In this document: one piece after another, positions 8,108 through 17,515 of the stretch
Position numbering within the stretch: position 1 is the stretch's first letter
How the letters are laid out: the number at the start of each line of letters is the position of its first letter
DNA from: Thalassobacterium maritimum
Lineage (GTDB): Bacteria > Verrucomicrobiota > Verrucomicrobiia > Opitutales > Coraliomargaritaceae
Length of the DNA stretch: 64,000 nucleotides
NCBI RefSeq assembly: GCF_031127805.1
Contig: NZ_JARXHW010000008.1
Location: 1-64,000 of the forward strand
Direction: 5' to 3'
The notes under the pieces: generated by a model
What the model was told of the DNA's origin: nothing
The model's database searches: none
What the model saw: only the letters and a program-made list of their open reading frames with translations
Made by a program: the position numbers and the translations under genes

Positions 8108-8538
8108 AGTCTTCAACATTTAGTATAAGCAACGGTGTCGGATATAGTCAGCACTACGGGCTGAGATCCAGAAAAATACAGAGATAAAATGAGTAATTTG
8201 CGTTAGGACGAGTTTTGTAAGACCTTTTACTTAGGTCATTGTTGTGGTATTGATGCAATATGAATAAACCAGCAAGCTTGGGAGGTTAAAGAGTCACGCA
8301 GGTTGATCGGCTTTTTCATCGTTGAAGGTGACGACGATAAAGCGCTCACGGACCACTGGCGTAAAGAGTGGGCCAGGCATTTCAAATCGATTGAGAGGAT
8401 ATCAAGACGCTGACTGTGATGGAATCAGGTGAGGTTTGTCATTAGCCTTCGAAGTTTCGGAATAATTTGGACTGCTTGCGTGTCTACTTGCATACGCTCA
8501 ATTATACGCTGCAACACACGCACTAGTTTTATTTAATA
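8108..8538. other. gene-poor stretch with a possible plus-strand relic
   Basis: There is no complete gene in these 431 bases. On the plus strand, bases about 8265-8412 hold an open frame of some 45 codons without a plausible start (IGFFIVEGDDDKALTDHW..., ending in TGA). The VEGDDDK acidic cluster is reminiscent of TOPRIM/DUF4435-type proteins, but the piece is too short to assign. The rest shows nothing I can support. Confidence 0.3.
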
Positions 8539-9402
8539 ATGTCGGTCCATGAAATTATGAAGACGCTCGATCTTGGCAGGATTGAGGCGAATGCTTTGCT
8601 CGTTTTTGGTGGGCCCTACGGGAATTTGGAGGCGACTGAGGCGCTGCTGGCTCATGCGCAGGATTTGGGCATTCCTGCAGAACATATGATCTGCACTGGA
8701 GATCTGGCCGCTTATTGCGCAGACCCTGTGGCGACTTCCCACACGCTACGCCGCGCTGGGATCCCTGTGATTCAGGGGAATTGTGAGCAATCACTAGCTG
8801 CAGGTGCGGATGACTGTGGTTGTGGCTTCGATAGTGGAAGTCAATGCGCGGCACTTTCAAGGTCTTGGTTTGATTTCTGCCAACGGCAAATCGATTCGGA
8901 TACTTTGTCATGGTTTAATGAATTGCCTCAGCAATTGAGTTTTCAGTTTGGTGGTCAGCGCTTTCTGGTTGTGCATGGCAGTCCGAATACGATGAGCCGC
9001 TTCGTCTTTGGCTCAAGCTCGGCGGATTATTTCAAGGCAGCGATCGAATCTGCCAAGGTTGATTGCGTGATTGGCGGGCATTCTGGTCTGCCGTTTACTC
9101 GAGTCTTCGACACTTGCTGTTGGCATAATTCGGGAGTGCTTGGCATGCCAGCCAATGATGGCACCGCACGTGTTTGGTACAGTCTGATCAAAACTGGTGA
9201 CTCGGGAATTACTTTTGAGCACCGGGCGCTGCATTATGCTGCTGAGGTGGCTCAACAGAAAATGCATGCTGCAGGGCTGTCGGCTGAGTATGCAGAATCT
9301 TTGACTTCGGGATTGTGGCCGTCCTTGGATGTTCTCCCCGCGTATGAAGCGAGCCAGGCGGGGATTCGCCTACGGGAGCACCCAGTGCAATGGCCTTTGT
9401 AA
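8539..9402 (+). CDS. calcineurin-like metallophosphoesterase
   Basis: A 287-residue phosphoesterase with a recognisable metal-binding series: GGPYGN near residues 24-29 (a variant of the usual GDxHG block), TGDLAAY, QGNCE (GNH/D block), VVHGSP, and GGHSGLPF. These motifs mark the cytoplasmic calcineurin-like family that hydrolyses phosphomono- or diesters with two metal ions. A short Cys-rich insert (DDCGCGF) follows the GNCE block and is unusual. It is a single gene before yaaA; the physiological substrate cannot be read from sequence. The first D of block I appears replaced by the GGPYGN context, so activity should not be assumed. Confidence 0.75.
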   Translation: MSVHEIMKTLDLGRIEANALLVFGGPYGNLEATEALLAHAQDLGIPAEHMICTGDLAAYCADPVATSHTLRRAGIPVIQGNCEQSLAAGADDCGCGFDSGSQCAALSRSWFDFCQRQIDSDTLSWFNELPQQLSFQFGGQRFLVVHGSPNTMSRFVFGSSSADYFKAAIESAKVDCVIGGHSGLPFTRVFDTCCWHNSGVLGMPANDGTARVWYSLIKTGDSGITFEHRALHYAAEVAQQKMHAAGLSAEYAESLTSGLWPSLDVLPAYEASQAGIRLREHPVQWPL

Positions 9403-9560
9403 TATGTGTGCGAGGCATCACGGCAGGGCGGCAGGGCTTTAGATGCGCCGCAGTCAACATTCTAGCTCAGTTTACCGGTGAGCTGTGTGACCGCTCTAAT
9501 TTTTGAGTTTTTCCGTTCACCTGGGTTGCAGCGGAGCATCGGATCGCTTTAGCTTTTGCG

Positions 9561-10340
9561 ATGCTTACATTACTTTCGCCTGCGAAGTCTTTGGACTATG
9601 ACTCTCCTTTACCGATTACACGTGCGACCCAGCCGCGCTTGAAAACGGAGACGGCTGCGTTGATTGAACAGTTGCAGCAGCTGTCTGCGCAGCAGATCGG
9701 GACGCTTATGAAGGTGAGCGATAAGCTGGCAAAGCTGAATTATGAGCGTTTTCAGGGCTTTGATGCTGCCTATACTAAAGACAATAGTCGCCCGGCGATT
9801 TTTGCCTTTGTGGGGGACGTGTACCAAGGCATGGCACTTTCGGATTGGTCGGCTGACGACTTCGCGATGGCGCAAGATAAGATCCGTATCTTGTCGGGGC
9901 TTTATGGGGTTTTGCGCCCGTTGGACCGCATGCAACCGTATCGGCTGGAGATGGGCACGCGCTTTGAAAATTCGCGTGGCAAGAACCTTTACCAGTTTTG
10001 GGGCGACCGCATTACTGAACTGTTAAACGCAGATCTAAAGAAGTCTGAATCAGATGTGGTTTTGAACTTAGCCTCGAATGAGTATTTCTCTGCGGTCAAT
10101 CCTTCGAAGCTTCAGGGCAATTTGATCAGCCCGGTGTTTAAAGACGAAAAGAACGGGAAATATAAAATCATCTCGTTCTACGCGAAGAAAGCACGGGGCA
10201 TGATGGCTGATTACGTCATTAAAAATGACGTCACACAGCTTGGCGATCTACTTGAATTCTCGTCTGCAGGCTACCGCTACGACGCAGAAAGCTCCACCGA
10301 GGCGAAGCCTGTCTTTCTGCGCGCAGAGGGAGCTCAATAG
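9561..10340 (+). CDS. yaaA: peroxide stress protein YaaA
   Basis: A 259-residue DUF328 protein of standard length beginning MLTLLSPAKSLDY, the family signature. It continues with GDVYQGM, RILSGLYGVLRPLD, GTRF and YAKKARGMM blocks, all typical. YaaA lowers free intracellular iron under peroxide stress and binds DNA. It converges on gltX with only one base between the stops. It is a core-genome gene and I do not link it to the distant DUF6884-like gene, although the folds may be related. Confidence 0.95.
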   Translation: MLTLLSPAKSLDYDSPLPITRATQPRLKTETAALIEQLQQLSAQQIGTLMKVSDKLAKLNYERFQGFDAAYTKDNSRPAIFAFVGDVYQGMALSDWSADDFAMAQDKIRILSGLYGVLRPLDRMQPYRLEMGTRFENSRGKNLYQFWGDRITELLNADLKKSESDVVLNLASNEYFSAVNPSKLQGNLISPVFKDEKNGKYKIISFYAKKARGMMADYVIKNDVTQLGDLLEFSSAGYRYDAESSTEAKPVFLRAEGAQ

Positions 10341-10341
10341 T

Positions 10342-11706
10342 TTATCCGATGAAGCGTTTGATGCGTGTCACGACACGCTCACGCCCCATTACGGCTAGCA
10401 TCGGAAGTAGGTCGGGGCCGCCAGCTTGCCCGCTGGTTGCATAACGCAGCGCGGGGAAGTATGCGAAGACTTTCTTCCCTTGCGCTTCGGCCTGTGCCTC
10501 CAGGGCGCTCTTGAGGCTGTCGGCATCGAAAGGTTCCAGGGCTTCGAGGATGGGGAGCACTTCGGCCAGCAGTTCTTTGGGATCTGCTTTTTTGGCGATT
10601 TTGACGCCGGTCTTTTCATCCATGGCGTAGTCATCGAGGAAGAAGTAGCCGCAGAGCTCGGCGAGTGTGTCGAGTGAGCGTGCCTTCGGCTGACAGAGTG
10701 TGAGCACGGCCTGCAAATAGTCTTCGTCGACATCTTCGCTAACTGCACCGGCTTCGTTGAGGAGTGGGCGCGCGAGGAAGGTGAAGCTCTCGATATTGAG
10801 CTCACGTAAATACTCGGCGTTGAGCGCGGAGAGCTTCTTTTCGTCGAAGCGCGAGTTGCCCTTGTTGATGCCGGGGAAGTCGAACAGTTCGATGATTTCA
10901 TCGATGTCCATTTTCTCGCGTTCATCTTTGGGATTCCAGCCGAGCAGGGAAATATAGTTGCGCACTGCGGACGCGAGGAAACCGCGTGACTCATACTCTT
11001 CGATCAGGGCGCCCTTGTCGCGCTTGCTCATCTTGCCGGAGCCTTCTTCTTTGAGGATCAGTGGGATGTGCGCGAACTTAGGAGGCTCGACGCCGAAGGC
11101 TTTGAAGAGTTCCACGTGCTTGCTGGTGTTGGACAGGTGATCTTCGCCGCGGATTACGTGCGTGATGCCCATCGCGATGTCGTCCACCACGTTGACGAAG
11201 TGGAAGACGGGGCTGCCATCTTTACGCACCAGCACGAAGTCTTTTTCTTCGCCGCGCTCGACACGGCCGCGCACGGCGTCGTCGATGATGACAGGCGCGG
11301 CTTTGACCTTTTCGATCTCGGCTTTCAGATAGTCGTCGTAGGCGGTGTAACGTTCGCCTTCGAGTTTAAACCAGATCGCGCCATCTTTCTCGTAGGTGCG
11401 GCCAGCATCTTGGAGCTTTTTGAGATACTCGTCGTAGATTGCCTGACGCTGGCTTTGGAAGTAGGGGCCGTAGGGGCCGCCGACATCGGGGCCTTCATCC
11501 CAGTCCATGCCCATCCACTTCATGCCGTCGAGTAGCACGCGCAGTGCTTCGTCGGTGTTGCGCTCTTTGTCGGTGTCTTCTATGCGCAGCACAAATGTGC
11601 CGCCGGTGTGGCGGGCATACAGCCAGTTGAAGAGGGCGGTGCGGGCACTGCCGATGTGGAAGAAGCCAGTTGGACTGGGAGCGAAACGAACGCGAACCTG
11701 GGACAT
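10342..11706 (-). CDS. gltX: glutamyl-tRNA synthetase
   Basis: A 454-residue class I synthetase that charges tRNA-Glu in the cytoplasm. The HIGH-type motif is in PSPTGFFHIGSARTALFNW near the N-terminus, and the KMSKS motif is GKMSKRDKGAL. The RIEDTD and GWNPKDE blocks match the GluRS/GlnRS family, with an alpha-helical anticodon-binding C-terminus. It is followed on the same strand by genes transcribed from proS and serS, forming a minus-strand synthetase cluster. The start ATG at 11706 gives MSQVRVRFAPSPTG, the normal N-terminus. Confidence 0.96.
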   Translation of the reverse strand: MSQVRVRFAPSPTGFFHIGSARTALFNWLYARHTGGTFVLRIEDTDKERNTDEALRVLLDGMKWMGMDWDEGPDVGGPYGPYFQSQRQAIYDEYLKKLQDAGRTYEKDGAIWFKLEGERYTAYDDYLKAEIEKVKAAPVIIDDAVRGRVERGEEKDFVLVRKDGSPVFHFVNVVDDIAMGITHVIRGEDHLSNTSKHVELFKAFGVEPPKFAHIPLILKEEGSGKMSKRDKGALIEEYESRGFLASAVRNYISLLGWNPKDEREKMDIDEIIELFDFPGINKGNSRFDEKKLSALNAEYLRELNIESFTFLARPLLNEAGAVSEDVDEDYLQAVLTLCQPKARSLDTLAELCGYFFLDDYAMDEKTGVKIAKKADPKELLAEVLPILEALEPFDADSLKSALEAQAEAQGKKVFAYFPALRYATSGQAGGPDLLPMLAVMGRERVVTRIKRFIG

Positions 11707-11756
11707 GAGTGAAGTGGTGTTAATTGTATAAAATCGAGGTGAGCTCTAGGAGCAGC

Positions 11757-13268
11757 CTAGTAGCTTTTGGCGAAGATGACTCGTTTGCCTGGCTTGCCGG
11801 TAAAGACACAGGGCACGACTTCGTCGACTGTGGCATTGGGGATGCAGCGGACGGTCACTTTGTATTGCTTGGCAATCTTCTCTTCGAGTTCCGCATCGCA
11901 GCAGAAGCCCATCGAGGCGAAGCCGCCGTGAATCTCGTTTCCTTTGGGCGTGAAGAACTCGATGAAATCAGCCTCGGTGGTGATCTCGCGTGTGTGTGCC
12001 TTGCGGAAGGCTTTGGCCTTGGCCAGTAGGCCTGCTTGCATCTCGTCCAGCAGGTCGGCGACGCCGGCCACGAATTGATCGCGCGGGATGCTTTGCTTGT
12101 CCTTGGGCGCGCGGTCGCGGCGGCCGACAAATACATTGCCCGCTTCCATGTCGCGTGGGCCGACTTCGACGCGTAGAGGAATGCCCTTTTTAATCCAGCC
12201 CCAAGACTTTTCACCCCCGCGGATGTCGCGATCGTCGAACTCGACACGCACTGGCGCGCCCATGTAATTCTGCGCGATCAGTTGCTGCTTGAGTTCGTGG
12301 CAGTAGTCCAGCACTTGCTGGCGGGTCGCTTCCTTGGGCGTGACAGGAATGATCACGATGTGGGAGGGCGCAATGCGCGGAGGCAAGACCAGGCCATCAT
12401 CGTCCGAATGAGTCATGATCAGGCCGCCCACCAAGCGAGTGGAGACGCCCCAGGAAGTCGTCCAAGCAAACTCCTCTTTGCCTTCGGCGCTGAGGTATTT
12501 AATGTTGCTGGACTTGGCAAAGTTCTGGCCGAGGAAGTGAGAGGTGCCCGCTTGCAATGCTTTGCGGTCCTGCATCATGGCTTCGATGGCAAAGGTCGCA
12601 TCGGCACCGGGGAAGCGCTCGGCTTCGGTCTTTTCGCCGGTGATGACTGGCATGGCCATGAAGTTTTCGGCAAAGTCGGCATAGACTTCCAGCATTTGGC
12701 GTGTCTCTGCCATCGCCTCCTCTGAAGTGGCGTGCACGGTGTGGCCTTCTTGCCAGAGGAATTCTGCGGTGCGCAAAAACAGACGGGTGCGCATCTCCCA
12801 GCGAACCACGTTGGCCCACTGGTTAATCAGCAGTGGCAGGTCGCGATAGGATTGCACCCATTTGGAAAAGAGTTCTCCGATGATCGTTTCGGAGGTCGGG
12901 CGCACGATCAGAGGCTCTTCCAGCGGGCCCGCCGGCTGCAGTTTGCCATCCTCATCGGCTTCCAAGCGTGAATGGGTGACGACGGCGCATTCCTTGGCAA
13001 AGCCTTCCACGTGGTCGGCCTCTTTTTGCAAGAAGCTCATCGGGATGAAGAGCGGGAAGTAGGCGTTTTTATGGCCCGTCTCTTTGAAGCGACGGTCCAG
13101 ATCTTGTTGAATATTTTCCCAAATGGCGTAGCCCCAGGGCTTAATCACCATGCAGCCGCGCACGGGAGAATTCTCCGCGAGATCGGCGGCCTTGACGACC
13201 TGTTGATACCATTCGGGATAGTCCTCGTTACGAGTAGGAGTGATTGCGGTTTGTGCCTGCTTTGCCAT
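11757..13268 (-). CDS. proS: prolyl-tRNA synthetase, archaeal/eukaryal type
   Basis: A 503-residue class II synthetase of the short type without the bacterial editing insert. It shows the WYQQVVKAADLAE N-terminus, the MVIKPWGYAIWE region, motif 2 around RWEMRTRLFLRTAEFLWQEG, and TSWGVSTRLVGG. The C-terminal extension ends in KSY, as type-3 ProRS proteins do. I start at ATG 13268 (MAKQAQTAITPT); an ATG five codons further upstream adds MLAPL with no family support. It lies upstream of gltX on the same strand with a 50-base gap. Confidence 0.95.
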   Translation of the reverse strand: MAKQAQTAITPTRNEDYPEWYQQVVKAADLAENSPVRGCMVIKPWGYAIWENIQQDLDRRFKETGHKNAYFPLFIPMSFLQKEADHVEGFAKECAVVTHSRLEADEDGKLQPAGPLEEPLIVRPTSETIIGELFSKWVQSYRDLPLLINQWANVVRWEMRTRLFLRTAEFLWQEGHTVHATSEEAMAETRQMLEVYADFAENFMAMPVITGEKTEAERFPGADATFAIEAMMQDRKALQAGTSHFLGQNFAKSSNIKYLSAEGKEEFAWTTSWGVSTRLVGGLIMTHSDDDGLVLPPRIAPSHIVIIPVTPKEATRQQVLDYCHELKQQLIAQNYMGAPVRVEFDDRDIRGGEKSWGWIKKGIPLRVEVGPRDMEAGNVFVGRRDRAPKDKQSIPRDQFVAGVADLLDEMQAGLLAKAKAFRKAHTREITTEADFIEFFTPKGNEIHGGFASMGFCCDAELEEKIAKQYKVTVRCIPNATVDEVVPCVFTGKPGKRVIFAKSY

Positions 13269-13405
13269 AAGGGGAGCTAGCAAATGCGCCTCGCGCTCGC
13301 CTGCAATGCCAAATTAGCAAGAAGATGCACTCTGCACTGCTTTTTTCAAAGTCGAGTGGGCTGTTTACCGCAGCATGGGGGCGACTTGCCACAGGCGCAT
13401 GCGGC

Positions 13406-13645
13406 TTACCAAGTCTGATCTTCAGCGCTAGTGCCCAGCCAACCGCCTTGTATGAAATCAACCATAGGGCTCATTAGATTGGGAAATAATTTTGCCAGAA
13501 TAAACACCACGGCCAGGCCGATTAGCAGCATCACCAGCCCCTTGCCAGCTGCCTTGAGTAGCTTAATGATGAGAAGCAGCAATACCACTAGGATCACCCA
13601 GACCACGATATTGCGTGATGCGATAGCTTCTTGTAGGAATTCCAT
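13406..13645 (-). CDS. small two-helix membrane protein
   Basis: A 79-residue protein with two hydrophobic segments, about residues 13-31 (IVVWVILVVLLLLIIKLL) and 35-53 (GLVMLLIGLAVVFILAKLF), and a polar tail. It sits between serS and proS on the same strand. No motif identifies a function. It is probably real because the hydrophobic pattern is coherent and it fills an otherwise empty gap. Confidence 0.6.
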   Translation of the reverse strand: MEFLQEAIASRNIVVWVILVVLLLLIIKLLKAAGKGLVMLLIGLAVVFILAKLFPNLMSPMVDFIQGGWLGTSAEDQTW

Positions 13646-13729
13646 GGGCTCTTAGGCTGACAGCACGGGCGAATTTGGCAAGTCTGCGAAATTCGCCCGT
13701 TACAATTCTAAATGGGCGAGTGGTGAGTC

Positions 13730-15001
13730 TTACTTGACTTCGCCGATGTATTCTTGGCCCATCCAATATTGCAGGCAGGCAGGAATTTTCACCCGACCAT
13801 CAGGCTGGAGGTGGTTTTCCAAGATCGCAGCTAGCACGCGCGGCACTGCCAAGCCTGAGCCGTTGAGTGTGTGCGCGGTCACTGGCTTGCCATCGGCGCC
13901 ACGATAGCGGATGCCAGCACGGCGCGCCTGGAAGTCTGTGAAGTTCGAGCAACTCGAAACTTCCAACCAGCGCTTTTGGCCCGCAGCGAACACTTCGAGG
14001 TCGTATTGTTTCGCATGTGGGAAGCCAATATCGCCAGTGCACATGCGCAGCACGCGGTAGGGCAGTTCCAACTTTTGTAGAGTCGATTCGACGTTTTCAC
14101 GCAGCTTTTCCAGCTCTTCCATCGAGCTTTCTGCATCGGTCCACTTTACCAGCTCGACTTTGTCAAACTGATGCAGGCGGTTCAGCCCACGTACGTGCGC
14201 CCCCCAGCTGCCAGCCTCACGGCGGAAGCAGGGCGTATAAGCACAGCGTTGAATGGGCAATTGATCGCTATCCAAAATCTCGTCGCGATAGAAATTAGTC
14301 ACTGGCACTTCAGCCGTCGGAATCAAATACAAGCCTTCTTTCTCGTCGACATACATCTGGCCTTCTTTGTCGGGCAACTGACCGGTGGCTGTCGCGCTTT
14401 CAGCATTCACCACGATCGGGGGCAAGACCTCTTCGTAGCCATTCAGGCGTGCCTCTTCCAGGAAGTAATTCACCAAGGCACGCACTAGACGTGCCATTTC
14501 CCCAACGTAGAAGGGGAAGCCCGCACCGGCGGTTTTGACTCCACGAGAGAAATCAATGCGCGACTCAAACCAAGGAATGTCAAAATGCGGCAGTGCGTGG
14601 GGGAACTCTGCCTCCGCATCGCCCCATGTGGAGGCGACTACATTCTCGTCTTCGCCCTTGCCGACGGGCACCGAAGGATCGGGCAAGTTGGGAATCGAGA
14701 GGAAGGCCTCCTGAAAAGCTTCATCGGCTGCCTTCGCTTCGGCTTCCAACTCCTTTGCGCGATTGGCGGTGGCTTTCATGCCTTTGACCGCCTCCATAAA
14801 CTCAGGGGAGCCCTTGGCCAGCGCGGCCATCTCTTTGTTGGCTGCTTTTTGCGCCGCACGGGCTTGTTCCGCCTCGGTGATTTTACTGCGGCGGGCAGCA
14901 TCGAGTTCAAGCACCGCGTCGATGTCGGTCTTGAATTTCTTGTTAGCAATGGCAGCGCGGACGAAGTCCGGTTGCTCGCGGAGTAGCTTAATGTCGATCA
15001 T
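13730..15001 (-). CDS. serS: seryl-tRNA synthetase
   Basis: A 423-residue class II synthetase. It has the MIDIKLLREQPDFVR N-terminus, an antiparallel coiled-coil arm (about 30-100) that grips the long variable arm of tRNA-Ser, motif 2 around CFRREAGSWGAHVRGLNRLHQF, and motif 3 in NGSGLAVPRVLAAILEN. Length and order are standard. It is the first gene of the minus-strand synthetase cluster, divergent from moaA. Confidence 0.97.
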   Translation of the reverse strand: MIDIKLLREQPDFVRAAIANKKFKTDIDAVLELDAARRSKITEAEQARAAQKAANKEMAALAKGSPEFMEAVKGMKATANRAKELEAEAKAADEAFQEAFLSIPNLPDPSVPVGKGEDENVVASTWGDAEAEFPHALPHFDIPWFESRIDFSRGVKTAGAGFPFYVGEMARLVRALVNYFLEEARLNGYEEVLPPIVVNAESATATGQLPDKEGQMYVDEKEGLYLIPTAEVPVTNFYRDEILDSDQLPIQRCAYTPCFRREAGSWGAHVRGLNRLHQFDKVELVKWTDAESSMEELEKLRENVESTLQKLELPYRVLRMCTGDIGFPHAKQYDLEVFAAGQKRWLEVSSCSNFTDFQARRAGIRYRGADGKPVTAHTLNGSGLAVPRVLAAILENHLQPDGRVKIPACLQYWMGQEYIGEVK

Positions 15002-15185
15002 GAGAAAAGTTGTCTGAAAAAGCAGACAGGACTGCGCATACAGTCAAGCCAGCAAAACAGCGATTCTCAGAGCCGTAGCACTAAGAACCTTCTTAAATGT
15101 CTCTCTAAGTATAGGTCTTTCCCTGCAAAACCGCCATTTTGAGCTTTAAATGCACCGATTTCTAGCGCTTCGTCTACGCCACACC

Positions 15186-16190
15186 ATGATTAAAGACCAA
15201 CAAGGACGCGGGCTCACCGATTTACGTATATCACTGACGGATCGCTGCAATCTGCGCTGCACCTATTGCATGCCAAAAGAGGTCTTTGGGGCGGATTATG
15301 TATTTCTGCGTAAAAACGAATGGCTGCGTTTTTCAGAGCTCGACGAGCTCGTAGCGGCCTTCGTGCAGCTGGGTGTGCGCAAGATACGATTGACCGGTGG
15401 CGAACCCCTGCTGCGCCCCGGACTCGCAAAATACATTCATGGTCTGAAACATATACATAAAGTCGAAGACATTGCGATGACGACCAATGGGCTACGCCTC
15501 GCCGAGCGAGTGGGGGAGTTAAAAGAGGCTGGTCTTGATCGAGTGACCGTCAGTCTCGATGCCCTTGATCCGGAAATTGCTGGCAAAATGAATGGTCGAG
15601 GCGTCGCGCCCAGGGCCGTGTTGGCGGGCATCGCGGCGGCGCAGCACGAAGGCTTTCAAGTCAAAGTCAACATGGTGGTCGAGCGAGGCGTCAATGATGG
15701 CGAGATCTTGCCGATGGCGCGCTACTTTAAGCAACGCGGCATTAGTCTGCGCTTTATCGAGTTTATGGATGTCGGCAACCACAACGGTTGGAAAATGGAA
15801 CGAGTTGTGAGCGGGCGCGAGATATTAGAAACGATTCAGCGCGAGTTTCCAGTAGAGCCCGTTGATATCAGCTCCAGCCAAGAGGTGGCCAAGCGCTATC
15901 GTTATCGTGATGGCTCCGCCGAGTTTGGCTTGATCACCTCCGTGACGCAGCCCTTCTGCGGCGGCTGCACACGCGCTCGCATTTCAGCCGATGGAAAACT
16001 TTACACCTGTCTATTTGCCAGCACCGGGCTTGATTTAAAGCAAATAATGCGCGCCCCCAACTACGACAAAGCGCAGCTTTACGATCAATTGGCAGGGCAC
16101 TGGGGCGCGCGCAAAGACCGCTATTCAGAGCAGCGAACACAAGGCATCCAGTCCAAGGACAAAGTAGAGATGTCCTACATCGGTGGCTAA
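15186..16190 (+). CDS. moaA: GTP 3',8-cyclase MoaA
   Basis: A radical-SAM enzyme of the first step of molybdenum-cofactor synthesis. The N-terminal cluster motif is CNLRCTYCMP. Substrate residues are in the TGGEPLLRP and TTNG blocks, and the second cluster is FCGGCTRARIS with a third Cys in YTCLF. The C-terminus ends SYIGG, the conserved Gly-Gly tail. I use the ATG at 15186 (MIKDQQGRGLTDLRIS); an upstream in-frame ATG at 15150 adds twelve residues without family support. No moco riboswitch fold or other moa gene is visible next to it. Confidence 0.96.
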   Translation: MIKDQQGRGLTDLRISLTDRCNLRCTYCMPKEVFGADYVFLRKNEWLRFSELDELVAAFVQLGVRKIRLTGGEPLLRPGLAKYIHGLKHIHKVEDIAMTTNGLRLAERVGELKEAGLDRVTVSLDALDPEIAGKMNGRGVAPRAVLAGIAAAQHEGFQVKVNMVVERGVNDGEILPMARYFKQRGISLRFIEFMDVGNHNGWKMERVVSGREILETIQREFPVEPVDISSSQEVAKRYRYRDGSAEFGLITSVTQPFCGGCTRARISADGKLYTCLFASTGLDLKQIMRAPNYDKAQLYDQLAGHWGARKDRYSEQRTQGIQSKDKVEMSYIGG

Positions 16191-16348
16191 TCAGTAATGA
16201 TATGAGCCATAATGGAAGTCGGCTCTGTCTAGAGTGAGCAGCGCATCTGGTTTGCAGGCCAGTGCGCTGATCAAGACAGGGCGATCCTTAGCTTTTCATA
16301 TTATCCGCAAAAGGCTTAAAATGTGCGTTTTTTGTCGAAAGTAGGCGC

Positions 16349-16378
16349 AAAAAAGCCCGTTGATGTTATCGCGGGGCT
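16349..16378 (-). terminator. Rho-independent terminator for the 103-residue gene
   Basis: Read on the minus strand, AGCCC and GGGCT pair around a 14-base loop and are followed by six Ts. It begins 12 bases after the stop of the gene at 16391-16702. Confidence 0.65.
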
Positions 16379-16390
16379 ATGAAGCTTAAA

Positions 16391-16702
16391 TTATTTTTCT
16401 TCTAATATAACTTCAATAACCTGTTCATCATCAGGATCGATGCTTACTAATATTTCACGATTCACATATGGAGGTGAGGTGATTTTAAAATAGATGCACG
16501 GCCTGCTGTCATATTGATCCTGAATTTCTGAAATAAGTTCTATTTCTAATCGCGTGAAATCTGTGCTTATTACTGGTTCATTAGGTTGCTTTACTGATCT
16601 AGCTTTAAAACCACTTACTTCTATGGATTTATATATATCCTGAATCATACCATTTCTTATTTTAAATAGATTTTGCTCTGCTTCTGTCAGTTGATAGCTC
16701 AT
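16391..16702 (-). CDS. hypothetical protein, 103 residues
   Basis: A small acidic cytoplasmic protein (MSYQLTEAEQNLF...), rich in charged residues and beta-prone in its second half, ending VIEVILEEK. It has no signal peptide, membrane segment or motif that I recognise. It lies in AT-rich accessory sequence between moaA and a decayed phage-type gene and has its own terminator, which supports it being expressed. Function unknown. Confidence 0.55.
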   Translation of the reverse strand: MSYQLTEAEQNLFKIRNGMIQDIYKSIEVSGFKARSVKQPNEPVISTDFTRLEIELISEIQDQYDSRPCIYFKITSPPYVNREILVSIDPDDEQVIEVILEEK

Positions 16703-16942
16703 ATTTGTCCTTTCGATTGATTACTTTTACCCCGTTGTTGGGATGACTGCCTTTTGCCTGTGACATTCGGCATGAGCAAACGTTATTTAAATTATAATTG
16801 GATTTTTCGGATTTAAATTTAATTAAGAAAAGAAATCAGGGTTAATCGTTGAATATCAATGACTTGCGATATTAATGCTAAGAATCAGATATACTAATAA
16901 GTGAAAAGATTGAAAGATTAAATCCCGATCCCGATACTTGTT

Positions 16943-17352
16943 ATGGGAGATTGCGGACATTGGGACATTACAAGAGTGGGGCAGTTTGATCCTACCGACT
17001 ATGACGGCTTCATCTATCGCATTACAGATGCACAGGGCCGCCATTACATAGGCAAGAAGTCATTTACGAGTAATGTGACGCTACGCCACTTAAAGGCACG
17101 AAACGGAAGCGTAAGGTCACGAAGGAATCCAACTAGAGAGCGTATGCCAGTTCTAGCAAGGCGGTGAAGCAATTGGACCGATCAGGCCTTACCTTTGAAA
17201 TTCTCAGCCTAGCTAAGACTAAGCGCGAACTCACTTACCTTGAGACCAAAGTGCTGCTTGTCGGTGATGTGCTACGAGATCCCCAAAGTTTGAATGATAA
17301 TATCCCAGGGCGATTTTTCCGAGGGAATCTCGTTTCGAATAATTCCCAGTAA
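16943..17352 (+). pseudogene. broken GIY-YIG-like phage endonuclease-type gene
   Basis: The first part reads FIYRITDAQGRHYIGKKSF, like the YRIT...YIGKK core of phage GIY-YIG-like proteins. Near 17090 the coding sense shifts to another frame (RKRKVTKESN), meets an in-frame TAG at 17134-17136 where homologues would be expected to have Trp, and then continues as AYASSSKAVKQLDRSGLTFE to NDNIPGRFFRGN. One frameshift plus one nonsense change make it a pseudogene. It marks past phage or mobile DNA in this region. Confidence 0.65.
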
Positions 17353-17495
17353 GAATTCGCAGCATTATTACCTTTGGGGCAATTAATAAGCAAGGGTAAG
17401 AAGTCTAGGATTTCTGATGCTGAAACTTGAGTTAGTTCGGTGATATTAGAGATGATTTGATCTTCATCTCTAAAATATATAATAGCTGGCTTCAT
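17353..17495 (-). pseudogene. possible remnant of a small hypothetical gene
   Basis: A minus-strand frame starts with ATG at 17495 (MKPAIIYFRDEDQII...) with AGGAG close upstream. Its first 45-50 residues look protein-like, but it then runs antisense into the broken GIY-YIG-like gene and loses sense. It is probably a gene start truncated by whatever rearranged this region. Weak call. Confidence 0.25.
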
Positions 17496-17515
17496 ACTCC
17501 TATTCTTTACTCTCG

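Noticed and set aside
9464..9484. AGCTCA/TGAGCT hairpin between the metallophosphoesterase and yaaA as terminator
   Set aside because: Short stem and no T-tract follow it.
9561..10340. YaaA as a component of the dpd-like system
   Set aside because: It is 5 kb away, on the other strand, next to core genes and of standard form; the DUF6884 similarity is at most one of fold.
10395..15000. Long frames opposite gltX, proS and serS
   Set aside because: They are antisense to clear synthetase genes and have Ser/Arg/Pro-rich shadow composition.
15002..15185. Molybdenum-cofactor riboswitch upstream of moaA
   Set aside because: None of the conserved stem or GC-rich core blocks is visible.
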